A stretch of DNA of 64,000 nt from Cavia porcellus (Eukaryota > Chordata > Mammalia > Rodentia > Caviidae). Under the pieces are notes generated by a model that was given only the letters and a program-made list of their open reading frames with translations, had not been told where the DNA came from and did no database searches. Shown here piece after piece: positions 23,203 through 34,407 of the stretch; position 1 is the first letter of the stretch, and each line of letters begins with the position of its first letter. Where the stretch lies: the NCBI RefSeq assembly GCF_034190915.1, contig NW_026947489.1, positions 55,738,001 to 55,802,000 on the forward strand, in the 5' to 3' direction. Made by a program: the position numbers and the translations under genes.

Positions 23203-23402
23203 GTGTGGAGGCACTGTAATCCCAGCACTCTACGAGGCCGAAGGAGGAGGATCGTAAATTCAAACCCAGTCTGGTCAGCTTGGTGACTTACTGAAGACCA
23301 TTTCTAAAATTTAAACAAAATTTAGAAAAGACTGGGGATGTATCTCAGTGCAAAGCCCTTGGGTTCAATCCCCAGTAAAACACACACACACACACACACA
23401 CA
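23203..23402 (+). repeat. B1 SINE, then ID fragment and (CA)n
   Basis: B1 to about 23,325 (tgtaatcccagcactctacg), ID remnant (gactggggatgtatctcag ... ttcaatccccagtaaaa), CA repeat 23,380-23,402. Confidence 0.8.
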
Positions 23403-23545
23403 GATATCTGTTATCATTCTGGGTGAAGATGTGAAACGAACAAGAAGCCAAGAAGCCACTGAAGAAGAAGGTTAGAGGCATAGGATATGCAGGAAATTAG
23501 GCTGGGGTGAAATCATAGTTTTGTTCAAATAAAAATTAATCTCTA

Positions 23546-23620
23546 GAGCTTGGATTGTAGCTCAGCAGCACAGCACCTGCCTGGGTGAGGTCATGAGTTC
23601 GATTCCCGGGACCAAAAAAA
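23546..23620 (+). repeat. ID SINE
   Basis: agcttggattgtagctcagc ... gttcgattcccgggacc plus A-run. Confidence 0.83.
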
Positions 23621-24047
23621 ATGTAATGTTTGGTACTGATCTCTTGTCAGGGCCTGGCTGTACCTTTGAGGGAAAGGCCAGCTGTAGCAACAGAGCAACC
23701 TGTGGCGAATTGTAACCCCTTGGGCTGCTATCCAAAGATGACCTGTTTAGGGCCACGGTGAATGGCCAGTGGGCTGTGCACTTCACAAGTGCAGCGACAT
23801 CATTCCTATAGGGTGCACAGGACAGGCTGTCCTGAGAATCACTCTGTGAAATTGTTCTCTGTGGCTCTGTACCTGTCACAAATGAGGCAGGCAGGCACAG
23901 GGCAGTTTTCTGAATATCCTCCTGACCTGTGTTCCTTTTTTTTAACAATACACAATATATCAATATTTGGTGATTTACCCATCTTGTACCTATGCTGGTT
24001 GGATATGCCATCAACACTGGAATCTGACCTGGGTGTAGATCAGAGGC

Positions 24048-24176
24048 CTGTGTAAACCCAGCACTCAGGAAACTGAGGCAGGAGGATTGCTGTCAGTTCA
24101 AAGTCAGCCTGAACTACATAGTGAGACTCTGTCTCAATAAAATAAAATAAAATAAAATAAAATAAAATAAAATACC
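24048..24176 (+). repeat. B1 SINE with (AAAAT)n tail
   Basis: cccagcactcaggaaactgag ... agactctgtctcaataaa, then eight or so aaaat units. Confidence 0.88.
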
Positions 24177-24620
24177 TTTACCATGTGATGCAGCAATTCA
24201 TTTCTAAGTATATACTTTAAAAAATTGAAAGCCAATATATGTACATCAGTATTCATTACAGTCTGATTCCTAAAGCCAAAGGGCAGAAGCCATCAAGTGT
24301 CCTTTGGCGGATGAACTGATAAACAAAACATGCTGTGTGCCTGTGGTGGAATGTTATTCAGTCTTAAAATGAAGGAAATGCTGGATGTGGTGCATGCACC
24401 TGTGATCCCAGCACTTCAGAGGCCGAGGCAGGAGGATTGCTGAGTTCCACATCAGCTTGGGCTACACAGGAGTCACTGTCTCAACAACAACAACAAAAAA
24501 AGAAGGAAATATACATTCTGCAAAGAGGAAAAGGAGGACATTATGCTAAGTGAGCCAGACACAAATGACAAATACAGGGAACAGATGTGTGTAGGCCAGA
24601 GAGCACGCGAAATCTTTCAA
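24177..24620 (+). repeat. L1 3' end fragment interrupted by B1
   Basis: Matches the conserved L1 3' region (catgtgatgcagcaattca, gaatgttattcagtcttaaa, gacattatgctaagtgagcc). A B1 at 24,376-24,500 splits it. L1 orientation plus. Confidence 0.75.
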
Positions 24621-24713
24621 TCTCTGGCTCAGCCTTTGATGTGATATAATTGCTCTAAAATACAAAGTTTATAAAAACAACAGCAGAAACCTCTGTAGGA
24701 TAATTTTGCAGCC

Positions 24714-24743
24714 AAAAAAAAAAAAAAAAAAAAAAAAAAAAAC
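24714..24743. repeat. Poly(A) run
   Basis: About 30 A. AT-rich unique sequence follows to about 25,150, with no gene seen. Confidence 0.9.
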
Positions 24744-25159
24744 AGAATGTGTGCTACATTGTTTGTCATTTGATGTGATCACTTGAAATTTTTAAAAAGA
24801 CTTAAAAATTAAAAATTAAGTTAATTTTAATGAATTTTAAAACTTTAAAAATTGTTTTTTTAATTCAGTTCCCTGTACCAAAAACATTGTTTTAAGTTTG
24901 GTTTTAAATTAGTTAAATTTGCATTAAAATGTGAAATATGGAATCTTTAAAACAGAGGTGGAGGAGCCTAAACATGTGACATTTTTCTTTGCTGTATCTC
25001 AATTTCCACCCATATATAAAATATTTTCCTGAATTAAATAGAAAACTGTCAATGGCAATTTCTTTTTTTTTTAAATTGGTGGTTTCTTGTTTTAAAACTA
25101 AAGGGAGAGTTCAGAAAACAAAGATTATGACTATGACACGAGTTTTATCGAAAACAGTT

Positions 25160-25910
25160 TTGTCTCACAGTGGGCGGCAGGTGACAGGGTCTCCACAGCT
25201 GTCGGAAGGCCAGTCACTCCCGGCTTTGGGACTCTGGACCCAGCCCTAAGTGCAGGCACTGGCTCATGCACGTGGGGAAGATGGCATCGTGGGACACGCA
25301 GCAGGGAAAAGCCTCGGGGACAAAACCAGGGGACCCGTCCCACCCCAGGACTCGGTCGCTGCAGCGCGGTGCACCTTTTCCCATCGCATCTTATTCTAAA
25401 ACGATTTTACTAATTGTGAGCTTTAAATTTTAGCCTTTAGGGACAGAAGTCCCTGGGTTCCCTTTCTGCTTAGACAAAGTTCCCAGTGCTGTGCATCCCA
25501 GACGGTTGATATGAAGAGGAGAGACTTAGGAGGGACAATCGTGGGTGAAGTCAGGGTCGGGGACCCTCACTTTATTTTATACAATTTGGAGAGATGGGCG
25601 TGGGGAAGGCGTCCCAGGCGTTGCGCCTCCTGCTGGACGGTGCAGTCCTTAGTTTGCGTCCTATAGGAGAACCGCGGGATTGCGGCGGCATCTACGTCCC
25701 CAGGAGCCGCCTGATAACCAAGGCCAGGGAATATGTGCGCATCCCCCTGAGAAAAGGCATTTCTGGCTCGCCAGACGCCCTGAATCTTCGGGTTTAAATC
25801 CAATCGCGTAGCTTAACTGCATTTCCGAGGACCCAAAGACCCCTGGGCCCCCGGAACTCCCCTTTTAGAATTGGCGGGGTGGGGGGTTGAGGGGGCGCAA
25901 GGCAGTCGCT
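25160..25910. other. GC-richer, CpG-containing stretch upstream of Y3
   Basis: Sequence between the AT-rich block ending about 25,150 and the Y3 distal element is GC-richer with scattered CpGs (for example gtcggggac, gaccgcgggattgcggcggc). No SINE in it. Short ORFs occur but none is recognisable. Confidence 0.5.
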
Positions 25911-25911
25911 G

Positions 25912-26116
25912 TTTTGCATGTGAATTACCCAGAATGCTCTTAGCGGCGTTACCGGCGTTATAAAGGCTTTTTATTAATAATGTCAATATGTTTAGTGTTT
26001 TATTTCAAAGTCATATTTGAGCTACACTTTCATATTAAAAAAATCATTCCCTTATCGCCATCTCTGTAGTTGTCATCATAACTGTAAGATAAATAAGATT
26101 TTGGCTCTTATATAAC
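25912..26116 (+). promoter_or_regulatory. Type-3 Pol III promoter of Y3 RNA
   Basis: Octamer-like ttttgcat at 25,912-25,919 and SPH/ZNF143 motif ttacccagaatgctct at 25,925-25,940 (about -225 to -200). PSE-like tcatcataactgtaagat at 26,073-26,090. TATA element ttatataac at 26,108-26,116. Confidence 0.87.
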
Positions 26117-26138
26117 TATCAGCAAAAACCAAGCTGCT

Positions 26139-26240
26139 GGCTGGTCCGAGTGCAGTGGTGTTTACAACTAATTGATCACAACCAGTTACAGATTTCTTTG
26201 TTCCTTCTCCACTCCCACTGCTTCACTTGACTAGCCTTTT
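26139..26240 (+). ncRNA. RNY3: Y3 RNA (Ro60-associated)
   Basis: 102 nt, starting ggctggtccgagtgcagtgg and ending ttgactagcctttt. The whole sequence appears identical to human Y3 as I recall it, including the loop tttctttgttccttctcc. Y3 binds Ro60 and, through its pyrimidine-rich loop, PTB/hnRNP-type proteins; human Y3 also supports DNA replication initiation and histone mRNA processing. It faces Y1 about 1.7 kb away. Confidence 0.97.
26237..26240 (+). terminator. Pol III oligo-T terminator of Y3
   Basis: TTTT at the 3' end of Y3, followed by GCT. Confidence 0.8.
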
Positions 26241-26589
26241 GCTAAATAACAGGAAAACAACAAAAAAAAGTTTTTATTTTTAATCTCTAGGGGACAGCCA
26301 GATAATAGGTTTTTTTTTTATTTAAGGAGAAAAAGAAAAAAACAGAAAAAGGGTACAAGTAATACAAAATTTAAAAAATAAACAGAAATCACTAGTTAAT
26401 AGATTACATATTCTCATCTTAGAAATAGTTGTTCAAGTTACAAAATTGAAGCATATAAGGTGGACTTTCAAACAGAGTGCAAACAGTTTTGTTCAATGAT
26501 CCAAAAAATACTCAGTAATATGGTTATCTATCTTATACACTTAAACATATATGCAGTTATAACCTTTAGAGCACTTTCTTCAGATAATA
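26241..26589. other. AT-rich flank after Y3, no gene seen
   Basis: A- and T-rich sequence without repeat body or ORF of note. Confidence 0.5.
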
Positions 26590-26705
26590 GGTCTTGTCCT
26601 ACTGCTGTAACTATGTAGCTCAGGCTGGCTTCAAATTGCAGCGATCCTCCTGCCTCAAACCTGCCAAATCCTGGGTTTAGAGGCGTGTGTCGACAAGCCC
26701 AGCAC
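26590..26705 (-). repeat. B1 SINE
   Basis: Antisense: taactatgtagctcaggctg ... ccaaatcctgggtttagagg. Confidence 0.8.
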
Positions 26706-27139
26706 GAATACGTATTAATGCCACTATGAAATGGGTTTGTGGGAGCAGATTCTCTCCCTCCTGCCATGTGAGGACATAGAATTCCCCCTCCCTTTTACTC
26801 TTCTATCGTCTCCAACGTGAGATTTTAGGATGGAAGCCCTTGCCGAATGCTGGTGATTTCATCTTGGACTTAGCAGTTTTCAGAACCTCAAGAAAATAAA
26901 TTTCCCTCAAATAAGACTCAAGGAGGAACTAACCCCAAGCTCTTTTCTTTGTGGACTTACTGTATTGCTCAGGCCTCCAGCGTAGCGTTGACCATTGTCA
27001 CTGCTCTGTGGATATCATTATTGGTTAGGAATCTTCTAGAAACCAGGTCATGTGTGTCATCAAGATTGATGGAACTGTGTACTCCCATGACCACAGCTTC
27101 CCAAAGTCACAGAGACTCACTCTGCTTTGGTTTTTTCGT

Positions 27140-27290
27140 TTTTGTTTGTGTTTTGAGACAAGGTCTTGCTAAGTGGTTCAAGCTGGTCTTGAACTTATTG
27201 TGGAGGCCAAGTTGGTCTCCAACTCCTTGAGATTCTCCTGCCTCAGCCTCCTAAGTGCAAGGATAACAAACATGTGTGCCACTCCACCCC
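27140..27290 (-). repeat. B1 SINE
   Basis: Antisense: ttgagacaaggtcttgctaa ... cctcagcctcctaagtgc. 27,291-27,948 up to Y1 is AT-rich with no gene recognised. Confidence 0.85.
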
Positions 27291-27948
27291 ACTTTCACAC
27301 TGCTTTCATGGTTCTTGACTTCTTTGAGTTCACTTCTTGTATTTGTGTCCATGTCTGGATCTCTGTGTGTGCATCTCATTTACATACCACAGATAACTGC
27401 CGGCTTTCTCTCTGATAATAGTCACTTTTCTACGTTTAAAGCAAAACAGGACAATCACCTTCAGAATGTCTCTTGATTTTGTCTATTGAATATTGTGGAG
27501 TATCAGTCTTTTATCCTGACAGTAAACCAGTTTAAAAATCCTTACACAGTTACAAGGACCTTTCTCCTTCTTTCTTCTTTTCGCAAATAATTTTTAAACC
27601 AATGTAGCAATGAAATGAAACTCCCATTCTGGTAAACAGTGACAGGAAACTCTTGTCCTCATTTCCTTGTTTTAATCTCTTGGGATGTATGCTATCTTTA
27701 TCAATCACTGCCCTTTAGTATCTATGATCATATATTTATTTGTTTATTTTGGTCTGCAATGGGTTTCTCCAAATTACAGAATTCTAAAGGGAAAGAACTG
27801 TATAGCTGTTTCCTTTCTTTTTATGTATTTTCATCTCATTTTCATGCTACACTTTCTCACGATACACACTGTATTTCACAGTATTGTACTTTATTGCTAC
27901 TTGACTTTCAAAATTTTAACGATAAAAACAAATACCTGGCAACTAGAT

Positions 27949-27952
27949 AAAA
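27949..27952 (-). terminator. Pol III oligo-T terminator of Y1
   Basis: TTTT on the minus strand at the 3' end of Y1. Confidence 0.8.
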
Positions 27953-28060
27953 GACTAGTCAAGTGCAGTAGTGAGAAGGGGGGAAAGAGTAGAACAAGGA
28001 GTTCAATCTGTACTGACTGTGAACAATCAATTGAGATAACTCACTACCTTCGGACCAGCC
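27949..28060 (-). ncRNA. RNY1: Y1 RNA (Ro60-associated)
   Basis: 112 nt on the minus strand, starting ggctggtccgaaggtagtga and ending ttgactagtctttt. It matches human Y1 except for small changes in the internal loop: one T fewer after cagtcag, and gattgaactcc instead of gatcgaactcc. Y1 binds Ro60 and functions in RNA quality control and, in human cell extracts, DNA replication initiation. It is the only Y gene of the four on the minus strand. Confidence 0.97.
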
Positions 28061-28084
28061 AGGAGACAGCGTTGCTGCTGAAAG

Positions 28085-28284
28085 TAATTAAAGCTCAAAT
28101 GCAATTTACTTTTACAGTTAGGGTGATACTTCAGTTGTTCTGTCTCAGTAACAACATTACTATTGTATGTTCTCCTGGAATTTCCCAGCATATCTATTTA
28201 TCGATGGGTAGGGAAAATGTACTTAACACCAAGAATCCAGCCTGCTGACTCCTACCGAGCATCCTGGGAGAAGAGTATGCAAAT
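28085..28284 (-). promoter_or_regulatory. Type-3 Pol III promoter of Y1 RNA
   Basis: Read on the minus strand: octamer ATTTGCAT (28,277-28,284), SPH/ZNF143-like ttctcccaggatgctcgg (28,255-28,272), a very good PSE tcaccctaactgtaaaagt (28,108-28,126), and an A/T element tttaatta (28,085-28,092) at the TATA position. The TATA element is the weakest of the four Y promoters. Confidence 0.85.
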
Positions 28285-28903
28285 TTAGCATCACCTCACC
28301 AGTTGTCTCTGTTTTATGTATCTTGATTGGCTTGGCTTCTACAGGCTCCCTGAGCATCACCCAATCAGTGCTGACCTCCTTTGTCAGGTTGCCTAGAGAC
28401 CCTGGAGCTGAAGCCGAGCGACTCTGCATCCTGCGCCTCTTCCCTCAGTCCACCTCAGCAGACCTCTGGGTCGGGGACGCTGATGCTGCCCTATGAGGGT
28501 AGTAGCTCCCCTCGGGACAGAGGTGCCCTCATGACCCACGCCTCTGCGCCTCCTTCCTAAACCCCAACACATGCAAAGCAAAACAAATAGCACCGCCCTA
28601 GGATGAAGGGACGTCTGAGGTACTCCCCAGGACTTCACCTCGACGGGAACAGAAGGCAGAAATCAAAGGTTGGCAGCAGACAGTGTGGTACAGATTCCTG
28701 TGGGAGGCCGCAAAAGAAGGCGGGAGGTATGGGTGAGCTGGACTGCATGGTTCACTGCCACACCCTTATGAACGGCCCTGTGGAGGACGCCAGAAGGAGC
28801 GAAGGGGGGGGGTCATCTGCCGAGATCCTGCTCGCTGGACCCCTGGATTTGTGCACCACACAAGTCCTATGGCTCGGTGAGGACCATGAGACTATAGGTG
28901 ACT
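28285..28903. other. Moderately GC-rich sequence behind the Y1 promoter, no gene seen
   Basis: Scattered CpGs around 28,400-28,560. No repeat body and no recognisable ORF. Confidence 0.45.
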
Positions 28904-29020
28904 GGGGCTGGGGATTTAGCTCAGCGGCATAAGCACCTGCCTTGCAAGCAGGCGGTCGTGAGTTCGATCCCTGGTACTGATAAAAATGAAAAAGACAAAA
29001 GAAAAAAAAAAAAAAAAAGA
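28904..29020 (+). repeat. ID SINE, young copy with target duplication
   Basis: Full body, tail gaaaaagaca and poly(A). Flanked on both sides by gagactataggtgactg. Confidence 0.94.
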
Positions 29021-29129
29021 GACTATAGGTGACTGAAAGTTGCTTCCCTCCCCCATTTTGTAGTGTTAGGCACTGACCATTGCCCTGAACTACATTCTCA
29101 GTCACCCGCCCCCCTCCAGCCTTAAAAAA

Positions 29130-29240
29130 TGTTACTGGATCTCACTAAGTGATAAATTGCCCAGACTGGGTTTAGATTTGTGATCCTCCTGCTTCAGCAT
29201 CCTTGAGTACTGGGACCACAGACATATGCCATTGTGTCTT
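29130..29240 (-). repeat. B1 SINE, diverged
   Basis: Antisense: ttactggatctcactaagtg ... cagcatccttgagtactggg. Confidence 0.72.
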
Positions 29241-29604
29241 CTTTCTTAGATGTTGTGAGTAGAAAATAGAAATTTTGTTAAAATCTGTCTTAAAGTTACT
29301 AAGCTATGTAAGGCAAAGAGAATTTTTCCTGATTTTATCATCAAAGTTCCCTCCCACTCCCAGCGTGCTTCACGAGATCATTTTTCCCTGCCTTGTGTCC
29401 CTCTCAGCCTTTTTGGTCCCCTCCCCCTCATTATAATTCACCTCGGCTGGGTCCTTTTTTGCCAGATCTGCCACCCAGGCCAATCCAATCAGATCATTTG
29501 TCCTAGCAGCAGATAGTCAAGGTCTGTGGTCACCACCACACATTTCCTCAGCTTCCTCTGGAGTCAGGATGACACCCCCCCCCAAGTCACTTTCCTGGTC
29601 TTCT

Positions 29605-29718
29605 GACGTCCCCAGGTCCCCAGCCCGTAATCTCAGGGTCTGAGACTGAGGCAGGAGGATTTCTGGGACTTTGAGGGTAGCTTGGGTTACATAGCGAAAC
29701 TTGCTCAAAAAAAGGGGG
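29605..29718 (+). repeat. B1 SINE, diverged
   Basis: ccagcccgtaatctcaggg, gactgaggcaggaggatttc, gggttacatagcgaaac. 29,241-29,604 and 29,719-30,277 contain no recognised gene. Confidence 0.7.
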
Positions 29719-30277
29719 GGGGGAAAAAGAGTATTCAAACTCTGTAAAAATAGCCCATTCTGACTTCATTGGACTTTAAATGGCCAGGCCTGGCTTCTCC
29801 CTTTTCGGGGTTTCCCCTCAGAGCCCATCCTTCCATTCATAAGAAGGCCTCTTCCTCTGTGCCCGCATCTGTCCTTCTTGCAAATAGCGCCTCCTAGGGT
29901 CAAGGTTGCGAATTGCAGGGTCTGCTGGGCCCTGCACAGACTCAAGGGACATTGAGCGCCTCCCGCCCTGGCATGCCTCAGGCATCTCTTCCTACAAACC
30001 CTCTCTGACCTCCTTGGCACAACATGTGTGATCAGAGGGACATTCACAGGGCCACGTGCCAGGTGGCACCTGGGTGAATCAAGAGTCAAGTGTGGTGGTG
30101 GCTTAGAGGACAAGAGGACCCACTTGGGCATTAAATCAAAGGGTGAGTAGCGTAGAATAAGTGATTTTGAAAGACCACATTCAGGCAGTTTGCATTAAGT
30201 GTACTGTATCATTGTTGTAGTTCATCATTGGTTACTGGTAATGTATTTTATTTTATATTTTCCCCACTATGAAGTGC

Positions 30278-30395
30278 GAGGTGGCCCTGACCTCATTTAT
30301 GTAGTCCAGGCTGGCCTCAAACTGAAGGTGATCCTCCACCTGCCTCAGCCTCCTGAGTGCTAGGATTACAGGCATGCACCACCATGACCTGTGGT
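30278..30395 (-). repeat. B1 SINE
   Basis: Antisense: atttatgtagtccaggctgg ... gtgctaggattacaggcatg. Confidence 0.87.
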
Positions 30396-30533
30396 AATCT
30401 CTTGCTGTACTTAATTTAATTTTTATTTTCTTAGTCTGTAATGATGTACATAACACCTCTTAATTCTTCTTACATCACCCTTTCCATCCATGCCTAATTT
30501 GTAAATTGAATTTTGTCATAAGTATGCACATAT

Positions 30534-30637
30534 GGGGCTGGAGATTTAGCTAAGCGGCATAAGCGCCTGCCTTGCAAGAGGCAGTCGTGAGTTTGATCCC
30601 TGGTACCAATAAAAACGAAAAAGACAAAAAAAAAAAG
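30534..30637 (+). repeat. ID SINE, young copy
   Basis: ggggctggagatttagctaa, tail aacgaaaaagaca and poly(A). Imperfect duplication gtatgcacatat / gtatacacatat. Confidence 0.92.
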
Positions 30638-30672
30638 TATACACATATAAGAAGGCAGGATCTAAAAATTTG

Positions 30673-30774
30673 AGGGCTGAGGATTTACCTCAGTGGCATA
30701 AGCACCTTCCTTGCAAGTATGTGGTTGTGAGTTTGATCCCTGGTATCTGGTACCAGAAAAAATAATAATAAATA
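30673..30774 (+). repeat. ID SINE
   Basis: gagggctgaggatttacctc ... gatccctggtatctggtacc. The ggta unit at the 3' end is duplicated. Confidence 0.87.
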
Positions 30775-31014
30775 AAGGTTTGGTATGAGCATCTGCTGGG
30801 GGTGGGATGTAAACAGCTAGAGTGGGAAGTGTCCTGGTCAGCACTGTGGTGGTTTTGAGTGAGCCCTTCTTTTCCCAAGACTTGGTTTATTGGCAACATA
30901 CTACCTCAATTTTGGGTGGCTAAAAGGCCATGATGCCGAAGTGCCTCATTTAAAGGCCAGAGTCTCTGTGGTATGGGGAGGGTTTGACCAGGACAGCCCT
31001 GCATAGCATCACAA

Positions 31015-31110
31015 CCATGCCAAGAGGCCAAGGCAGAAAGATCACAAGTTTCAATCTAGCCTGGATAACTTAGCAACTTATTGAGGCCTTGTCTCAAAAT
31101 ACAAAAATAA
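31015..31110 (+). repeat. B1 SINE, diverged
   Basis: catgccaagaggccaaggc ... gaggccttgtctcaaaat. Confidence 0.65.
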
Positions 31111-31117
31111 AGGGAAA

Positions 31118-31245
31118 AAATGTTTTGAAGACTTGTCTACGTAAATGGATGCAACTTGAGACCATACTCATTAGTGAAATAAATAAGACACACGTGTAAA
31201 CATTGATCATCTTATTAGTGAGCTGAAAGAAACAACATATGTATA
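31118..31245 (+). repeat. Possible L1 fragment
   Basis: aaatggatgcaacttgagac and attagtgaaataaataagac resemble the L1 3' coding end. Short and diverged. Confidence 0.5.
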
Positions 31246-31514
31246 TGTGTGTGTCTATAAAAAGTTTTAAAAATGTTTGCAGTGGGTCATGAACTCTGTA
31301 AACCATGCAAATGCAGCCCAAATATCAGTACCAGCTGGCATCTGCAGCATTTCTAAACTCAATTATTAAGCTTACTGGTTTGTTTCTTGATGATAACACT
31401 ATTTGGAAAAGAAGGTAAAGATTTGTGTTGTGCTTTTTTAGAAAGTAGAGACTTGATTTATGTTTTTTGTTGTCATTGTTGTTGGGTTTTTTGTTTGTTT
31501 GTTTGCTTGCTTGT

Positions 31515-31868
31515 TTGTTTTGAGACAGTCTTGATATGAAGTTTAGACTGGTCGTTAACTCACTCAGTAGCCCAGACCGGTCTCAAATTTTGGCAATCTT
31601 CCTCTCTCAGCCTCCTGAATGCTGAGAATACAGGCATGCGACACCATACTCACCTGATTTAGAAGTATCTAACTGAATGGGCCCTTTAGTGCCTTTTCGT
31701 TGGTCCTTTGGTGTTGAGAAAACAATTCAGTCTTTTTGTTTTTTAGATAGGATAGTTCAGACTGGTCTTGAACTCACTGTGCAGCTCAGGCTGGCCTCAA
31801 ACTCACAGTGATCCTCCTGCCTTAGTGTCTTCAGTGCTGGGATTACAGGTGTGTGCTACCATGGCTGG
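31515..31868 (-). repeat. Two B1 SINEs
   Basis: Antisense B1 at 31,515-31,660 and at 31,735-31,868 (actcactgtgcagctcaggc ... gctgggattacaggtgtgtg). Confidence 0.83.
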
Positions 31869-32690
31869 CAAAACTTGGTTTTTGTATGGAGTTTGAACCC
31901 AGTGCACGACCACAACCAGAAGACTTTTAATACATAACTCCAAAAGGATGGGCAGAAGGGCTCCTTTCTCCCAGGATTCCTTCTCCAGGTCCAGCCAACT
32001 CCTTCTAGGAAGACTCCTGCTGTTTTTATTTCCTAACAAGTACTCCATTATCCACCCCTCCCCACCTCAGTATCTTGGTAATCTGAGATGGGGCCCAGGA
32101 GCTGCAGAACTGAGCTTGTCTTGTATCGTGCTGTGCAGAGCCTGTGAGAAAGGGAGACTGCAGAGAGAGGTGGGGCGCTGAGCCCCAAGGGTCTGTCACT
32201 CCTTCAAAGCTATTAGATGACTGTGCGCACAGCGCTGGGTGACCTGCTGCTCACTTTCCTTCCCAGCCTGTCTGGCTTCACTTGTGTGAAGCCCATAGCA
32301 TGGGTTTTTGGTTCCAAAATTCTTCTGTGATTCATTATGATAGGAATCAGAACACCGCATGAACCATGTCCTCTCAAGGTGTGATAGAACAGGTCACACC
32401 TGTTGCTTGTCCTCCAAAGCTTTTGTCCTGCAAAGGCTTTAGGGTCAGGCTCCAGGACCTGCTGGCTGCAGCCCCCACCCAACGCCCGGTCAGATGTGCA
32501 GGTGGAGTCTGAGGCAGGGCAGCATGGTCATTGTGTCAAGTTGGGGATTTTGGAACGTGTGGCCAGAGAAGCCAAAGAAAGGTCCTACTATCTCCCAAAG
32601 CCATAAACAGGCCCAGTGGGATCCAAAAGGATCCATTTTTGTTTTTTAGCTCCAGCCTTTTCCGATCCAAATCACAAAGTTCTTTTTTTT
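31869..32690. other. Unique sequence, no gene recognised
   Basis: No SINE body; only short overlapping ORFs without family resemblance. Confidence 0.4.
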
Positions 32691-32885
32691 TTTTTTTTTT
32701 TTTTGTTTGGTGCTGGGCATAGAATCCAGGGCATCATGCAAGCCAGACAGGCACTCTACTGCTATGCTCCATCCCTTCCCCTCCCAGGGCCCTCTGCCCT
32801 TCTAAGACATGGTCTCAGTACATTGTCCAGTCTGATTGGCTTTGAACTCCCACTCCTCCTGCCTCAGCCTCTCAAGTAGCACAGA
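32691..32885 (-). repeat. ID-like fragment followed by B1
   Basis: T-run and ID-like gtgctgggcatagaatccag ... at 32,691-32,775, then antisense B1 32,795-32,885 (gacatggtctcagtacattg). Confidence 0.65.
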
Positions 32886-33174
32886 ATTCAATTTCAGTGG
32901 AGTACTGAAGAACTTTGAAATGCTCTGCTGTTCCATCTGAGTACCACAGGCCTGGTCACCTGTACAGAACACACCTCCTTCTGCTCCTGGTCCTCCAGGC
33001 TGGAGTGACAGCTGGTGAGACCACCACCTGCTCAAGGGATTTGAACAATCCTGAGGTGGCCCAGGGCCAGTATGGAGAGAGGAGGAGTGAGTTTAACAGG
33101 CCTCATCCTCAGGTGTCATCCAATGCTGGTCACATTCATGCACTGAGGGCTGCAGACAGAGCCATAGCCAGCTG

Positions 33175-33395
33175 AACACAGTGGCCCAGGCCAGTAATTT
33201 CACCTACTTGGAAGGCTGAGACAAAATTGTCTCAAGTTCAAGGACAACCTGGGCTATAAAGCTAAACTCTATTTCAGAAAAATCTCAGAAAAGCAAAAAC
33301 AAACAAAAAGAGGGGTGGTGGTATAATGTGGCTCAGGGCTACCGCACCTGCCTAGCAGGTGAGGGGCCATGGGTTCAGTTCCCAGTTCCACCTAA
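33175..33395 (+). repeat. B1 SINE followed by ID SINE
   Basis: B1 33,175-33,300 (ctgaacacagtggcccaggc), ID 33,316-33,395 (tggtataatgtggctcaggg ... gttcagttcccagttcc). Confidence 0.72.
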
Positions 33396-34407
33396 CAGAG
33401 CACCAAGCTGCCTTTTTAACCACCCCGCTCTTAGGCTCACCCTTCAATCTATTAATCATCAACCCATTCGTGATAGAACTCTGAGGGCCCAACAAAAGGA
33501 GTCCCCACCACTTTGTAAGTCATGGTGGGGGTTTAATTTCAAAATGAGTCTTGTTGAGGACATTCAGACCACATCTGCCAGCACATCTGGGGAGATGTTG
33601 ATACCTGTAAAAGAAGGGTTCTGAAGGTTGCTCTGGCTTCCAATTATAGGTCCAGGGTTTGGAGAAATTGTTTAATCTCTGACTTCTATCCCTTTACTCC
33701 ACGATGGAAGTGAGACCTGGGCTGCTTGCATTACAGGGGTGAAATGTGGGGGGAATTTGAGAGTGTGGAAAAGATTTGAGGCTCCAGGACTATGGGCTGT
33801 CAGGAGTCAGGCCTGGCACCCTGAATCCCCACTCTATGCACCCAGGCCCACAGCCTGCACTGAGGAATCTACTTACACAGCCTACCCCGAAGCAGGTAGT
33901 TAAGGGAAGGCAGGAGAGGAGGGGCAGCCACAGAGGGCTTTACAGGACCAGATCACCCGAGTTACAGTGGGAAAGGTAGCCAGGAAACTCAGCTAGGACA
34001 GTGAGTCCGCAGGGCAGTGCCTCACCTCCCCCACACCTCCCCTTTCCAGGCCCCTAAAGCCCTCAGGGGTGAGCTCCTCCCCTGCTGGCCCACCTTCACC
34101 TTTACGAGAATCTTGGATCTTTCTGGACTCTTGGCTGTCCTACTCAAGAGCACATAAAGGACCTGGGAAAGACCCCTACCTGGTCACCTCAGCACAGTGC
34201 CAGTCCAATGAGCAGCACAGGTGGGGACACAGCAAATGGCTGACACAGGTGCAAGACTTTCAGGCCTCAACTCAGAGTCAATGTCCAGTTTACAAATAGG
34301 GACTCACATCACAGCTCAGCACAAGCCAGGCTTCAGGACGGTACCCCCTCTAACCAGAAGGCCAGGTCTGGACGCAACAGCACGGCCAGGCTGGTTGAGA
34401 CTTTGAT
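33396..34407. other. Unique sequence, no gene recognised
   Basis: About 1 kb without SINE; several short ORFs but no recognisable product. Confidence 0.4.

Noticed and set aside
7861..23402. Regularly spaced CA, GT and GAAA repeats as a CRISPR-like array
   Set aside because: They are simple microsatellites without unique spacers, in a mammalian genome.
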